From Petrimonas mucosa (GTDB taxonomy: Bacteria > Bacteroidota > Bacteroidia > Bacteroidales > Dysgonomonadaceae), in contig NZ_LT608328.1 of the NCBI RefSeq assembly GCF_900095795.1, positions 2,349,001-2,413,000 of the forward strand: a DNA stretch of 64,000 nt, read 5' to 3'. Shown here in pieces: positions 56,103 to 64,000 of this stretch (the first letter of the stretch is position 1; each line of letters opens with the position of its first letter). Both the position numbers and the translations under genes were made by a program. The notes under the pieces are model-generated. The model was not told the DNA's origin, did no database searches, and was given only the letters and a program-made list of their open reading frames with translations.

Positions 56103-57227
56103 ATGAATCAAAATCATCTTCCCTACAAGAACAAAGAGTACAAGTATATCCTGATCGGGTTACTGATTCTGCTCGGACTTATTCTTTTCAAAGAGTTGCG
56201 TCTCTATCTGAGCGGTTTCCTGGGAGCAGCCACGCTCTACGTATTGTTGAAAGGGCAGATGACTTATCTGGTGGAGAAAAGAAAGATAAAGAAGGGGATC
56301 GCCGCCGCACTGCTGACGACGGTAGCACTGCTGCTCTTTCTGGTTCCCCTCACCGGAATAGCCTTCCTGGTGGTCGATACCGTTTCGGGGATATCCATTG
56401 ATCCGAAGGCAATTATCGACAGTGTAAACAACTTCGTGAAGATGGTGGAGGAGCGGCTCGATTTCGAACTCTTTACCCCTGAGAACCTCTCTTCCCTGCC
56501 TAAATTGGGAGGAAACATCCTGCAATCACTTGGAGCAAGCATCTACTCATTGATGATCAACTCCCTTTTTGCCCTTTTCATCCTCTTTTACATGCTCTAC
56601 AATTATGAAAGTTTCGAGATTATGGTCAAGGAGATCCTGCCCTTCAAGGAGGAGAACAAGCAAATATTGGGTGAAGAGACCAAGATGATCATTCAGGCAA
56701 ATGCAATAGGCATTCCTTTACTGGCAATTACCCAGGGGGTGTTTGCCTACATCGGCTATATCTTCTTCGGAGTGGAAAATGCCATGTTGTATGCCATTCT
56801 TACCGGATTCGCGTCCATTATCCCGATACTGGGAACAGCCATTGTCTGGGTTCCGATTGCCCTGAGCCTGCTCCTGATGGGTGATGTCGGAGGAGGAGTC
56901 GGAATGGCTGCATATGGGTTTGTGGTCATTGGTGGCGTGGACAATATCGCCCGTTTCCTACTGCAAAAGGTGCTGGCCGATATCCATCCGCTGATCACCA
57001 TTTTCGGCGTTTTGATCGGGATCCCGATGTTCGGTTTCTGGGGCGTTATCTTTGGACCGTTATTACTCTCACTGTTTGTCCTTTTTTTCAATATGTACCG
57101 CCACGAGTACATTCCTGGCTCAACAGCACAGCCGCGTGTTACAACCAGGATGAAGTCCAGGAAGATCAATCTGTCCCCCCTCCGGAAACCGAAAAAAATG
57201 GAGAATCCCGACATACCCCAAAATTAA
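56103..57227 (+). CDS. AI-2E family transporter (UPF0118)
   Basis: The 374-residue membrane protein has about 8 helices and the family motifs LLTTVALLLFLVPLTGIAFLV, the glycine-rich GFASIIPILGTAIVWVPIALSLLL and IFGVLIGIPMFGFWGVIFGPLLLSLF. Members are exporters or channels of small molecules or ions; the autoinducer-2 role is proven for few. The tail (about 345-374) is basic and Pro-rich. No specific substrate can be named. Confidence 0.88.
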   Translation: MNQNHLPYKNKEYKYILIGLLILLGLILFKELRLYLSGFLGAATLYVLLKGQMTYLVEKRKIKKGIAAALLTTVALLLFLVPLTGIAFLVVDTVSGISIDPKAIIDSVNNFVKMVEERLDFELFTPENLSSLPKLGGNILQSLGASIYSLMINSLFALFILFYMLYNYESFEIMVKEILPFKEENKQILGEETKMIIQANAIGIPLLAITQGVFAYIGYIFFGVENAMLYAILTGFASIIPILGTAIVWVPIALSLLLMGDVGGGVGMAAYGFVVIGGVDNIARFLLQKVLADIHPLITIFGVLIGIPMFGFWGVIFGPLLLSLFVLFFNMYRHEYIPGSTAQPRVTTRMKSRKINLSPLRKPKKMENPDIPQN

Positions 57228-57247
57228 GTTTTTTTTGCGCGTCATCA

Positions 57248-57267
57248 GCAAAAAAAGTATTTTTTGC
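57248..57267. terminator. Palindromic hairpin after the AI-2E gene
   Basis: GCAAAAAA and TTTTTTGC form an 8-bp stem with a 4-nt loop, 21 bp past the stop. It is AT-rich and so weak, but the T run follows the usual order. Confidence 0.4.
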
Positions 57268-57291
57268 ATGAACTTTTTCGCCTGAGAATTT

Positions 57292-57323
57292 GTTCTAAAT
57301 AGGAATAGTTCTCAATTAGGATT
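57292..57323 (+). promoter_or_regulatory. Tandem direct repeat just before the perR-like gene
   Basis: Two similar blocks, GTTCTAAATAGGAAT (57292) and GTTCTCAATTAGGATT (57308), stand 16 bp apart, the second ending 3 nt before the start codon. Position and near one-and-a-half-turn spacing suggest an autoregulatory binding site for the Fur-family protein, though it does not match the classic PerR box. Confidence 0.4.
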
Positions 57324-57326
57324 GGA

Positions 57327-57752
57327 ATGAATGTAGATTGTAAAGATATACAGGAACTCATCAAGGCAAAAAATCTGAAGGTGACGCCGCAACGTATTGT
57401 GGTACTGGAGGCAATTTATTCGCTCCAGAACCATCCCACGGCAGAACAGATTATCGATTTCATTCATCAAAAACATCCCAGTATCGCGGTCGGGACGGTA
57501 TACAAGACACTCGACACCTTTGTCGGACACGGGGTAATCAGGAAGGTACTGACTGATGAAGATATTATGCGCTATGACGGAATTCTGGAACATCACCACC
57601 ACCTTTATAACGAGAGCAATGGCGAGATCCGGGATTACATCAATGAAGAGCTGGACGAGATGCTGAAAACCTATTTCGAAAAGAATGGGATCGAAGGCTA
57701 TAAGATCAACTCCATCACGCTCCATATAAACGGAAAATCCATCAATAAATGA
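57327..57752 (+). CDS. Fur-family transcriptional regulator, PerR-like
   Basis: The 141-residue regulator has a winged helix with TPQR (20-23) and the GTVYKTLDTFVGHGV helix (56-70), and a metal-binding region LEHHHHLYNESNGEIRDY (88-104). It lacks the C-terminal CxxC structural zinc pair of many Fur proteins. PerR identity is inferred because dps and catalase follow, the usual peroxide regulon. It would repress these genes until iron-catalysed oxidation releases it. It precedes dps by 31 bp. Confidence 0.82.
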   Translation: MNVDCKDIQELIKAKNLKVTPQRIVVLEAIYSLQNHPTAEQIIDFIHQKHPSIAVGTVYKTLDTFVGHGVIRKVLTDEDIMRYDGILEHHHHLYNESNGEIRDYINEELDEMLKTYFEKNGIEGYKINSITLHINGKSINK

Positions 57753-57783
57753 TTAATTTACCAACCAATAAAACATTAGAACG

Positions 57784-58251
57784 ATGAAAACAACAGAGAT
57801 TACAGGTTTGAAAAACGTTCAGAACGTTACTAAAGGGTTACAGCAATTATTGGCTGACCTTCAAGTGTATTACACCAACTTGCGCGGATTCCACTGGAAC
57901 ATCAAAGGGAAGGATTTTTATACCCTTCACGCCAAATTCGAAGAGATGTACGATGACGTTGCAGAGAAAGTGGACGAAGTTGCCGAAAGGTTGCTGATGC
58001 TTGGTGAAACACCGGCCCACACCTTCACGGAATATTTGAAAAAGTCCAAGATAAAAGAGACCGGAGTGGTATCTGACGGCGAAACGGCCATCAAGAACAT
58101 CCTCGACACCTACAAATACCTGATCGCCTCCGAAAGGGAATTGCTGGCAGCAGCATCGGAAGTAGAGGATGAAGCCACAGTAGCACTTATAAGCGACTAT
58201 ATCAGCGGGCAAGAAAAAGAGGTATGGATGCTCACCTCCTTCCTGGCATAA
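57784..58251 (+). CDS. dps: Dps-family ferritin-like DNA-binding stress protein
   Basis: The 155-residue protein forms a 12-subunit cage that oxidises and stores iron with hydrogen peroxide, protecting DNA. The ferroxidase residues sit at family spacing: His37, His49, Asp64 and Glu68 (RGFHWNIKG, LHAKFEEMY, DEVAERLL). It follows the perR-like gene and ends before a strong terminator. Confidence 0.94.
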   Translation: MKTTEITGLKNVQNVTKGLQQLLADLQVYYTNLRGFHWNIKGKDFYTLHAKFEEMYDDVAEKVDEVAERLLMLGETPAHTFTEYLKKSKIKETGVVSDGETAIKNILDTYKYLIASERELLAAASEVEDEATVALISDYISGQEKEVWMLTSFLA

Positions 58252-58259
58252 CCTTTACT

Positions 58260-58292
58260 CCCCCGGGGGATATTGATCCCCGGGGATTTTTT
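58260..58292 (+). terminator. Terminator after dps
   Basis: CCCCGGGG occurs twice, at about 58261-58268 and 58278-58285, giving a strong GC stem, followed by TTTTTT. It starts 9 bp past the dps stop, so katA is probably transcribed separately. Confidence 0.75.
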
Positions 58293-58339
58293 CAATATCA
58301 GACCCATTTAGTTTATAACCAGCAAACACTTTAAACACT

Positions 58340-59845
58340 ATGAATGCAGAAGAATTAAAGAAAAAGAAAGACAGGGAGAACCAGAAACCGATGACAACGG
58401 TAGCTGGAGCCCCCGTAGGAAACAATCAGGACTCCATGACTGCCGGTCCCCGCGGACCGATGATGCTTCAAGACGTCTGGTTTTTGGAGAAACTGGCCCA
58501 TTTCGATCGCGAAGTTATCCCTGAAAGACGCATGCACGCCAAGGGATCGGGTGCTTTCGGCACCTTTACCGTTACGCACGATATTACGGCCTATACCAAG
58601 GCAAAAATTTTCTCCGAGATCGGTAAAAAAACCGAGATGTTTGTGCGTTTTTCAACTGTTGCCGGTGAACGAGGAGCAGCAGATGCGGAAAGGGATATCC
58701 GTGGATTCGCCATGAAGTTCTACACCGAAGAGGGCAATTGGGACCTGGTTGGAAACAACACGCCTGTCTTCTTTTTCCGCGATCCGTTGAAATTTCCCGA
58801 TCTGAACCATGCGGTAAAACGTGACCCATATACCAACCTTCGTAGCCCCAATAACAACTGGGATTTCTGGAGCAGTCTTCCGGAGGCGTTGCATCAGGTA
58901 ACAATTACCATGAGCGACAGGGGGATACCCAAATCCTACAGGCATATGCACGGTTTCGGCAGTCATACGTTCAGTTTCATCAATGCAGAGAACCAGCGAT
59001 TCTGGGTCAAGTTCCACTTTGTTACACAGCAGGGTATCGAGAACCTTACCGATCAGGAGGCAGCCGAACTTATTGGGAAAGACAGGGAGAGTCATCAGCG
59101 GGATCTTTTCGAAGCCATTGGAAACGGCAACTTCCCGAAATGGAAGATGTATGTACAGATCATGACCGAGGAACAGGCCGAAAAGATGCCGTACAACCCG
59201 TTCGATCTCACAAAAGTTTGGTACAAGAAAGATTTTCCATTGATTCCGGTCGGCGAGTTCGAACTGAACCGTAATCCCGACAACTATTTTCAAGATGTGG
59301 AACAGGCCGCCTTTAACCCGGCAAATGTTGTTCCCGGCATTGGCTTCTCGCCCGACAAGATGCTGCAGGGACGACTCTTCTCCTACGGCGATGCACAACG
59401 TTACCGGCTGGGTGTAAACCACCATCAGATTCCGGTGAACATGCCAAAGGGTGCCATGCACACTTACAATGCTTTTCATCGCGACGGACAGATGCGTGTG
59501 GACGGAAACCACGGTGCCACCTTGCACTACGAACCGAACAGCTACAACGTGTGGCGTGAACAGATGCAGCATGATGAACCTCTACAGAAGGTGAGCGGCG
59601 ACATCAAACGGTGGAACTTCCGTGAGGATGACGACAACTACTATGAGCAGCCAGGAAAACTGTTCAGGCTGATGACTCCGGAAGAACAGCAGCGACTGTT
59701 TGAGAATACAGCCCGTAACATGGAGGGTGTGGAAGAGCATATCAAAATCCGACATATCGGAAATTGTTACAAAGCCGATCCAAACTACGGTCGCGGTATT
59801 GCCGACGCCTGTGGCATTTCGTACGAAAAGGCTGGCATTTCATAG
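58340..59845 (+). CDS. katA: Monofunctional heme catalase
   Basis: The 501-residue small-subunit catalase breaks down hydrogen peroxide. Active-site His66 lies in RRMHAKG, Asn139 in GNNTPVFF, and the proximal heme ligand Tyr349 in [14 protein letters not shown]. Length is typical of clade-3 catalases (about 480-500). It stands next to dps and the perR-like regulator, a peroxide-defence group, in line with a mostly anaerobic host that meets oxygen. Confidence 0.96.
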   Translation: MNAEELKKKKDRENQKPMTTVAGAPVGNNQDSMTAGPRGPMMLQDVWFLEKLAHFDREVIPERRMHAKGSGAFGTFTVTHDITAYTKAKIFSEIGKKTEMFVRFSTVAGERGAADAERDIRGFAMKFYTEEGNWDLVGNNTPVFFFRDPLKFPDLNHAVKRDPYTNLRSPNNNWDFWSSLPEALHQVTITMSDRGIPKSYRHMHGFGSHTFSFINAENQRFWVKFHFVTQQGIENLTDQEAAELIGKDRESHQRDLFEAIGNGNFPKWKMYVQIMTEEQAEKMPYNPFDLTKVWYKKDFPLIPVGEFELNRNPDNYFQDVEQAAFNPANVVPGIGFSPDKMLQGRLFSYGDAQRYRLGVNHHQIPVNMPKGAMHTYNAFHRDGQMRVDGNHGATLHYEPNSYNVWREQMQHDEPLQKVSGDIKRWNFREDDDNYYEQPGKLFRLMTPEEQQRLFENTARNMEGVEEHIKIRHIGNCYKADPNYGRGIADACGISYEKAGIS

Positions 59846-59867
59846 TATAACAGGCTATCTGCCAATT

Positions 59868-59901
59868 AAAAAAAAGGTTTTCTTTTTGAAAACCTTTTTT
59901 T
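59868..59901 (+). terminator. Terminator after katA
   Basis: A long stem (59868-59882 with 59888-59901) is made of an A/G run and its T/C complement, ending in seven T residues, 23 bp past the katA stop. It would also work from the other strand. Confidence 0.8.
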
Positions 59902-59986
59902 GTTCCTTCCGGTTTGGGGTTAAATCCATTCCAGGGCAACAAGAGCAGTACGACCCAAATTATTCACTAACTTTGTTGGCACTGTT

Positions 59987-60019
59987 TTTGTTATTATTCC
60001 AAATAAAGACCTATATTTG
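59987..60019 (+). promoter_or_regulatory. Bacteroides-type promoter of clpC
   Basis: TTTG (59987-59990), a 21-nt spacer and TATATTTG (60012-60019) fit the TTTG-N19-21-TAnnTTTG consensus exactly. It lies 34 nt before the clpC start. Confidence 0.75.
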
Positions 60020-60052
60020 TAAACTACTTTTAGAAGGTAAGGAAGTTAATAG

Positions 60053-62587
60053 ATGGACAACAATTTTTCCCAACGAGTCAGGGACATCATGGCATACAGC
60101 CGTGAAGAGGCCGAACGGCTTCAGAACAACTATATCGGTCCGGAACATCTGATGCTTGCCATTCTCCGCGATGGAGAGGGGATGGCCATCCAGGTGCTTC
60201 AGGATTTTGACGTAGATATAACGAGCTTGAAAAATTATATTGATGAACGTTTCCGCCAGATTCAGGAACCCTTCGACGGAACCCGGGAGCTTGTCATCAA
60301 CAAAAGCACTGAGAAAGCACTAAAAATGAGCATCCTGGAAGCAAGGCTCACCAAAAGCAGCGAGACCGACTCGGAGCATATCCTGCTGGCATTGCTGAAG
60401 GAGAAAAACACCCCGATCTATGAAATCCTGCAACAGTTTCATCTGGATTACTCCAGTGCTTTCCTTTATGTAAAAAGCATTCTCGACGCACGTGCCGAAA
60501 ACAGCACCGACCTGCCCCATATGGGTCCCAACTTCACCGACGATGATGAGGATGAACAGCCCGGAAAATCGGCTTTCAACCCCGGAGGCCAGTCGCAGGC
60601 GAAAAATCCGGCATCTGACACGCCGGTGCTCGACAATTTCGGGACGGATATTACCCGTGCCGCAATGGAGAACCGCCTCGACCCGGTAGTAGGGAGGGAG
60701 AAGGAGATTGAACGGCTTGCCCAGATACTGAGTCGTAGAAAGAAAAACAATCCGGTCCTTATCGGTGATCCCGGTGTGGGGAAATCTGCTATTGTGGATG
60801 GATTGGCACTTCGCATCGTGCAGAAAAAAGTATCCCGGGCCATGTTCGATAAGCGTGTGATCGCTCTTGACATGGCCTCCATAGTGGCCGGAACCAAGTA
60901 TCGTGGCCAGTTCGAGGAGAGGATCAAGGCAATCCTGAATGAACTTTCGAAAAACCCGAACATCATCCTCTTTATCGATGAGATCCATACCATCGTCGGT
61001 GCAGGAGGTGCAGCTGGATCGCTCGACGCGGCAAACATGCTGAAGCCGGCGTTGGCAAGAGGAGAAATCCAGTGTATCGGGGCAACCACGCTCGATGAAT
61101 ACCGCAAGAACATTGAAAAGGATGGTGCACTGGAACGTCGTTTCCAGAAAGTGATCGTTGATCCGACCACCCCCGAGGAGACCCTGCAGATCTTGAAGAA
61201 TATCAAGGAACGGTACGAAGAGCACCACAACGTGCGTTATACCGACGAGGCATTGGAGGCATGCGTAAAGCTGACCGAAAGGTACGTATCGGATCGCACC
61301 TTCCCTGACAAGGCCATCGATGCCCTGGATGAATCTGGTGCACGTGTCCACATTTCCAACATCTCCATCCCCAAGGTTATTGAAGAGCTTGAGGAGGAGC
61401 TGAAGGTGGTGGAACAGATGAAGAATGACGCGGTAAAAGCCCAGAAATATGAATTGGCAGCCAGCTATCGTGACAAGCAGCGTCAGCTTTTGCTGGCATT
61501 GGAGGCCGAAGAACAACGCTGGCAGAAAGAGATCAAGGAAAAACCGGAGATCGTAGATGAGGAGAAGATAGCCGAAGTGGTTGCCATGATTTCCGGTGTT
61601 CCTGTGCAACGGATTGCCCAGGCTGAGGGGCAACGTCTCCTGGAGATGAGAAACGAGTTGAAGGCTCAAGTCATCGGCCAGGATGAAGCGGTGGACAAGA
61701 TCGTAAAGGCTATTCAGCGTAACCGTGTGGGATTGAAGGATCCCAACAAGCCAATCGGCACATTTATGTTTCTCGGGCCCACCGGCGTAGGAAAGACGCA
61801 CCTGGCCAAGAAATTGGCGGAGCTACTGTTCGACTCGCACGAGAATCTCATCCGTATCGACATGAGCGAATACATGGAGAAGTTCAACGTTTCCCGTCTG
61901 GTAGGAGCGCCTCCCGGATATGTGGGTTACGAAGAGGGGGGACAGTTGACCGAAAAGGTACGTCGCCGCCCCTACTCCGTTGTACTGCTCGACGAGATCG
62001 AGAAGGCACATCCCGACGTCTTCAATATCCTGCTTCAGATTCTGGACGAAGGACATGTTACCGACAGTCTGGGACGCAAAATCGATTTCAAGAATACCAT
62101 CCTGATCATGACATCCAACATCGGGACACGGCAGCTAAAAGATTTCGGCCGCGGAATCGGCTTCAGTACCAATAACGATGTTACCGATGCAGAATATTCG
62201 AGAAGTGTTATACAAAAAGCTCTCAACAAGGCATTTGCTCCTGAATTTCTAAACCGTGTGGATGATATCGTGATGTTTGACCAATTGGGCAAGGATTCGA
62301 TTTTCAAGATTATCGACCTCGAACTCAATGGATTGTTCAAGCGAATCGGCGAACTGGGTTACAAAGTAGAACTTACTTCCGAAGCCAAGGAGTTCCTTGC
62401 AGAGAAGGGATACGACGTGCAATTCGGAGCCCGGCCGCTCAAACGTGCCATCCAGAAGTACGTGGAAGACGAAATGGCAGAAATGATGCTTCGGACTGGG
62501 ATCAAGGAGGGTGCAACCGTAGTGGTCGATTTCAACAAGGAACAACAGAAAATCGAGATAAGAATTGCAGACCCTGTTGCGAATTGA
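60053..62587 (+). CDS. clpC: ClpC-type AAA+ protease ATPase
   Basis: The 844-residue Hsp100 unfoldase feeds substrates to ClpP. Two Clp-N repeats lie at 1-140, followed by an acidic linker (about 145-195). The first AAA domain has Walker A GDPGVGKS (238-245), and a UVR-like coiled middle domain covers about 445-485. The second AAA domain has Walker A GPTGVGKT (575-582), and the C-terminus has GARPLKRAIQKYVEDEMAEMML. Presence of the middle domain and the length favour ClpC over ClpA or ClpB. It has its own promoter and terminator. Confidence 0.94.
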   Translation: MDNNFSQRVRDIMAYSREEAERLQNNYIGPEHLMLAILRDGEGMAIQVLQDFDVDITSLKNYIDERFRQIQEPFDGTRELVINKSTEKALKMSILEARLTKSSETDSEHILLALLKEKNTPIYEILQQFHLDYSSAFLYVKSILDARAENSTDLPHMGPNFTDDDEDEQPGKSAFNPGGQSQAKNPASDTPVLDNFGTDITRAAMENRLDPVVGREKEIERLAQILSRRKKNNPVLIGDPGVGKSAIVDGLALRIVQKKVSRAMFDKRVIALDMASIVAGTKYRGQFEERIKAILNELSKNPNIILFIDEIHTIVGAGGAAGSLDAANMLKPALARGEIQCIGATTLDEYRKNIEKDGALERRFQKVIVDPTTPEETLQILKNIKERYEEHHNVRYTDEALEACVKLTERYVSDRTFPDKAIDALDESGARVHISNISIPKVIEELEEELKVVEQMKNDAVKAQKYELAASYRDKQRQLLLALEAEEQRWQKEIKEKPEIVDEEKIAEVVAMISGVPVQRIAQAEGQRLLEMRNELKAQVIGQDEAVDKIVKAIQRNRVGLKDPNKPIGTFMFLGPTGVGKTHLAKKLAELLFDSHENLIRIDMSEYMEKFNVSRLVGAPPGYVGYEEGGQLTEKVRRRPYSVVLLDEIEKAHPDVFNILLQILDEGHVTDSLGRKIDFKNTILIMTSNIGTRQLKDFGRGIGFSTNNDVTDAEYSRSVIQKALNKAFAPEFLNRVDDIVMFDQLGKDSIFKIIDLELNGLFKRIGELGYKVELTSEAKEFLAEKGYDVQFGARPLKRAIQKYVEDEMAEMMLRTGIKEGATVVVDFNKEQQKIEIRIADPVAN

Positions 62588-62611
62588 TTTTCGGCAGGTC
62601 AGATCATTCAT

Positions 62612-62652
62612 CGGGGTGCCGAAAGAAACCACTTCCGGCTCCCCGTTTTTTT
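62612..62652 (+). terminator. Terminator after clpC
   Basis: CGGGGTGCCG (62612-62621) pairs with CGGCTCCCCG (62636-62645) with one mismatch, followed by seven T residues. It begins 25 bp past the clpC stop. Confidence 0.8.
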
Positions 62653-62742
62653 CATCCATCTCAATGGTTTGCTTGACTCACCATGCAAAAGCGAACAAAA
62701 GACCAGGATGATGGTTATAAATGCAACTATTCAATATTACAG

Positions 62743-63459
62743 ATGAAAGTAGAGGTCTGGACAGATATCATGTGCCCCTATTGCTACATCGGGAAGATTC
62801 ACTACGAAAAAGCCATGCAGCAATTTGCACACGCCGATGAAGTTGAACTGGTCATCAAATCATTTCAGCTAAATCCCGATTTACCCGGCAACGGAGGGGG
62901 TTATCCCGTAGTAGACTATCTGGTGAAAAGAGCCGGTTTTCCGGAAAGCAGCATCAAACAGATGTTTGCCGGCATCGAACAACTGGCGTTAAATGCCGGA
63001 GTAAAATTCAACTTGACAAACGCCGTCGCTGCAAATACGCTCGATGCCCATCGGCTGGTCAAGTTCGCAGCAAAAAAAGAGCTGGCCTCTGATCTGCTTA
63101 TGCTTATATCGAAAGCATATTTCGAGGATGCTCTGGACTACAGCGACAGGTCGCTGTTGAAACAGATCGGGATGGAAGCTGGACTTGATCCCGACGGAAT
63201 TGATCAGCTCTTCGCCGGCGACGATCTTGTTGCCGAAGTGAAAGAGGATATCAGAGAGGCACAGCTGTTAGGTATCGACACGGTCCCCACATTCCTGTTC
63301 GACCGTAAACAGGCCATTATCGGATCGGAGCCGGTGGAGGTGTTCTTGGATACACTCAACCAGGCATATGCAGATTGGAAAAAAGCAGATCCTTCGCCCG
63401 ATTCCCCCAGGGTAAGGAGAGGAAAGTCATGTAATGCTGACGGGGTGTGTGAGATTTAA
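62743..63459 (+). CDS. DsbA-family oxidoreductase, FrnE-like
   Basis: The ATG at 62743 (MKVEVWTDIMCPYCYIG) gives a 238-residue protein that begins directly with the thioredoxin-fold strand; an earlier ATG at 62683 adds 20 unlikely residues. The CPYC motif at 11-14 is the redox centre. DVVPTFLFDRKQAIIGSEP-like segments near 195-215 carry the cis-Pro loop. There is no signal peptide, so it is cytoplasmic like FrnE/polyketide-biosynthesis disulfide isomerases. A C-terminal tail holds a further Cys pair (SCNADGVCEI), as known in some FrnE proteins. The GNAT gene follows after 14 bp. Confidence 0.88.
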   Translation: MKVEVWTDIMCPYCYIGKIHYEKAMQQFAHADEVELVIKSFQLNPDLPGNGGGYPVVDYLVKRAGFPESSIKQMFAGIEQLALNAGVKFNLTNAVAANTLDAHRLVKFAAKKELASDLLMLISKAYFEDALDYSDRSLLKQIGMEAGLDPDGIDQLFAGDDLVAEVKEDIREAQLLGIDTVPTFLFDRKQAIIGSEPVEVFLDTLNQAYADWKKADPSPDSPRVRRGKSCNADGVCEI

Positions 63460-63473
63460 CGCAAAGGGGCGCA

Positions 63474-64000
63474 ATGGAATTCTTACGTATTGATCAATCG
63501 GACAAAAAGAGGTGGAACAGGGTATGGGAATTGTATGAGTCGAGTTTCCCCATCGCCGAGAGACGGAAAATGAAAGATCATCTCCGCGCCTGTTCCGACG
63601 CCCATTTCCATCCGGTCTCGGCATGGGAGGGCGGTGAACTGATCGGATTGTTATTCTACTGGGAGTGGGACCAATACAGGTACCTCGAGTACCTGGCCAT
63701 CAACCCCGAATTGCGCGGGCACGGCTTTGGATCACAGCTGCTACGTTATCTGCGCGATTCTGAACATACCATTATCCTGGAGATAGATCCGCTGGTCAAC
63801 GAATTATCCGTCAGGCGGCTTCAGTTTTACGAGCGGGCCGGCTTTACCCTTACACCTTACCGGTTTGTACACCTGCCTTATCGGCTGGAAGGTCAGCCCA
63901 TTGAACTGCTCATCCTCAGTTACCCGAAGATGATTACCAAAGAGCAGCACAACGATTTTCTGGAATTTCTGGAGACCCGCGTGATCATCTATTGTGAAGG
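63474..64000 (+). CDS. GNAT-family acetyltransferase, C-terminus beyond window
   Basis: ATG 63474 opens 175 codons with no stop before the right edge. It begins MEFLRIDQSDKKRWNRVW. The acetyl-CoA motif is YLAINPELRGHGFGSQLLRYL at about residues 75-95, and QFYERAGF follows at about 121-128. The frame continues past the GNAT domain, so the protein is longer than a minimal one. It is probably cotranscribed with the FrnE-like gene. The substrate is unknown. Confidence 0.82.
   Translation, partial: MEFLRIDQSDKKRWNRVWELYESSFPIAERRKMKDHLRACSDAHFHPVSAWEGGELIGLLFYWEWDQYRYLEYLAINPELRGHGFGSQLLRYLRDSEHTIILEIDPLVNELSVRRLQFYERAGFTLTPYRFVHLPYRLEGQPIELLILSYPKMITKEQHNDFLEFLETRVIIYCE

Overview
The window looks like a chromosome segment of a Bacteroidota (order Bacteroidales) bacterium. 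The support is two SusC/SusD pairs, many lipoproteins with SusD-type lipoboxes, promoters of the Bacteroides type (TTTG, about 20 nt, TAnnTTTG), cytochrome bd with its DUF4492 partner, and a transhydrogenase with a split alpha subunit. A Dysgonomonadaceae/Proteiniphilum-like host is my guess from overall protein style; no 16S or marker search was possible.

Layout. 1-2.9 kb: the start of a lipoprotein gene (minus strand, running off the window), then an intact IS30-family element and an IS4-family element side by side. 3.0-3.5 kb: a GNAT acetyltransferase. 3.5-18.3 kb (minus strand): a nine-gene alpha-mannan utilisation locus. Reading from its promoter near 18.26 kb: mannose-6-phosphate isomerase with an extra N-terminal domain, MFS sugar transporter, ROK sugar kinase, SusC, SusD, SusE-like protein, two GH76 endo-mannanases and a GH92 alpha-mannosidase. 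The order suggests a complete route from surface binding and cleavage of mannan to mannose uptake, phosphorylation and conversion to fructose-6-phosphate. 18.6-22.7 kb (plus strand): a GntR/UTRA regulator, a secreted GH51 arabinofuranosidase and ribulokinase. 22.8-23.9 kb: tRNA-Val(GAC) and a second, decayed IS30 copy in inverted orientation. 23.9-33.8 kb: core genes rsmG, a DUF3298 lipoprotein, cydAB with DUF4492, DUF3467, the proton-translocating transhydrogenase operon and class II fructose-bisphosphate aldolase. The pntB gene carries a near-perfect duplication of its NADP-binding domain.

33.9-46.6 kb (minus strand): a second SusC/SusD locus with no recognisable glycoside hydrolase. It has two paralogous secreted FAD-dependent oxidoreductases, a large lipoprotein of unknown function and an unknown exported protein. 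Its susC has a 1-nt frameshift that separates the signal peptide from the receptor. This is the best candidate for an undescribed system, possibly oxidative glycan processing. 46.7-49.5 kb: an accessory patch with an IS4-family transposase broken by one stop codon, a GIY-YIG-like orphan gene, a strongly folded nested inverted-repeat element, and about 0.8 kb with no convincing gene.

49.5-64 kb: housekeeping and stress genes. groSL lies under a sigma-54-like promoter. It is followed by a three-gene ABC importer of the cobalamin/iron-chelate type, DUF192, an SDR dehydrogenase, DUF2007, an AI-2E family permease, the oxidative-stress group perR-dps-katA, clpC, a FrnE-like DsbA protein and a GNAT gene that runs off the right edge.
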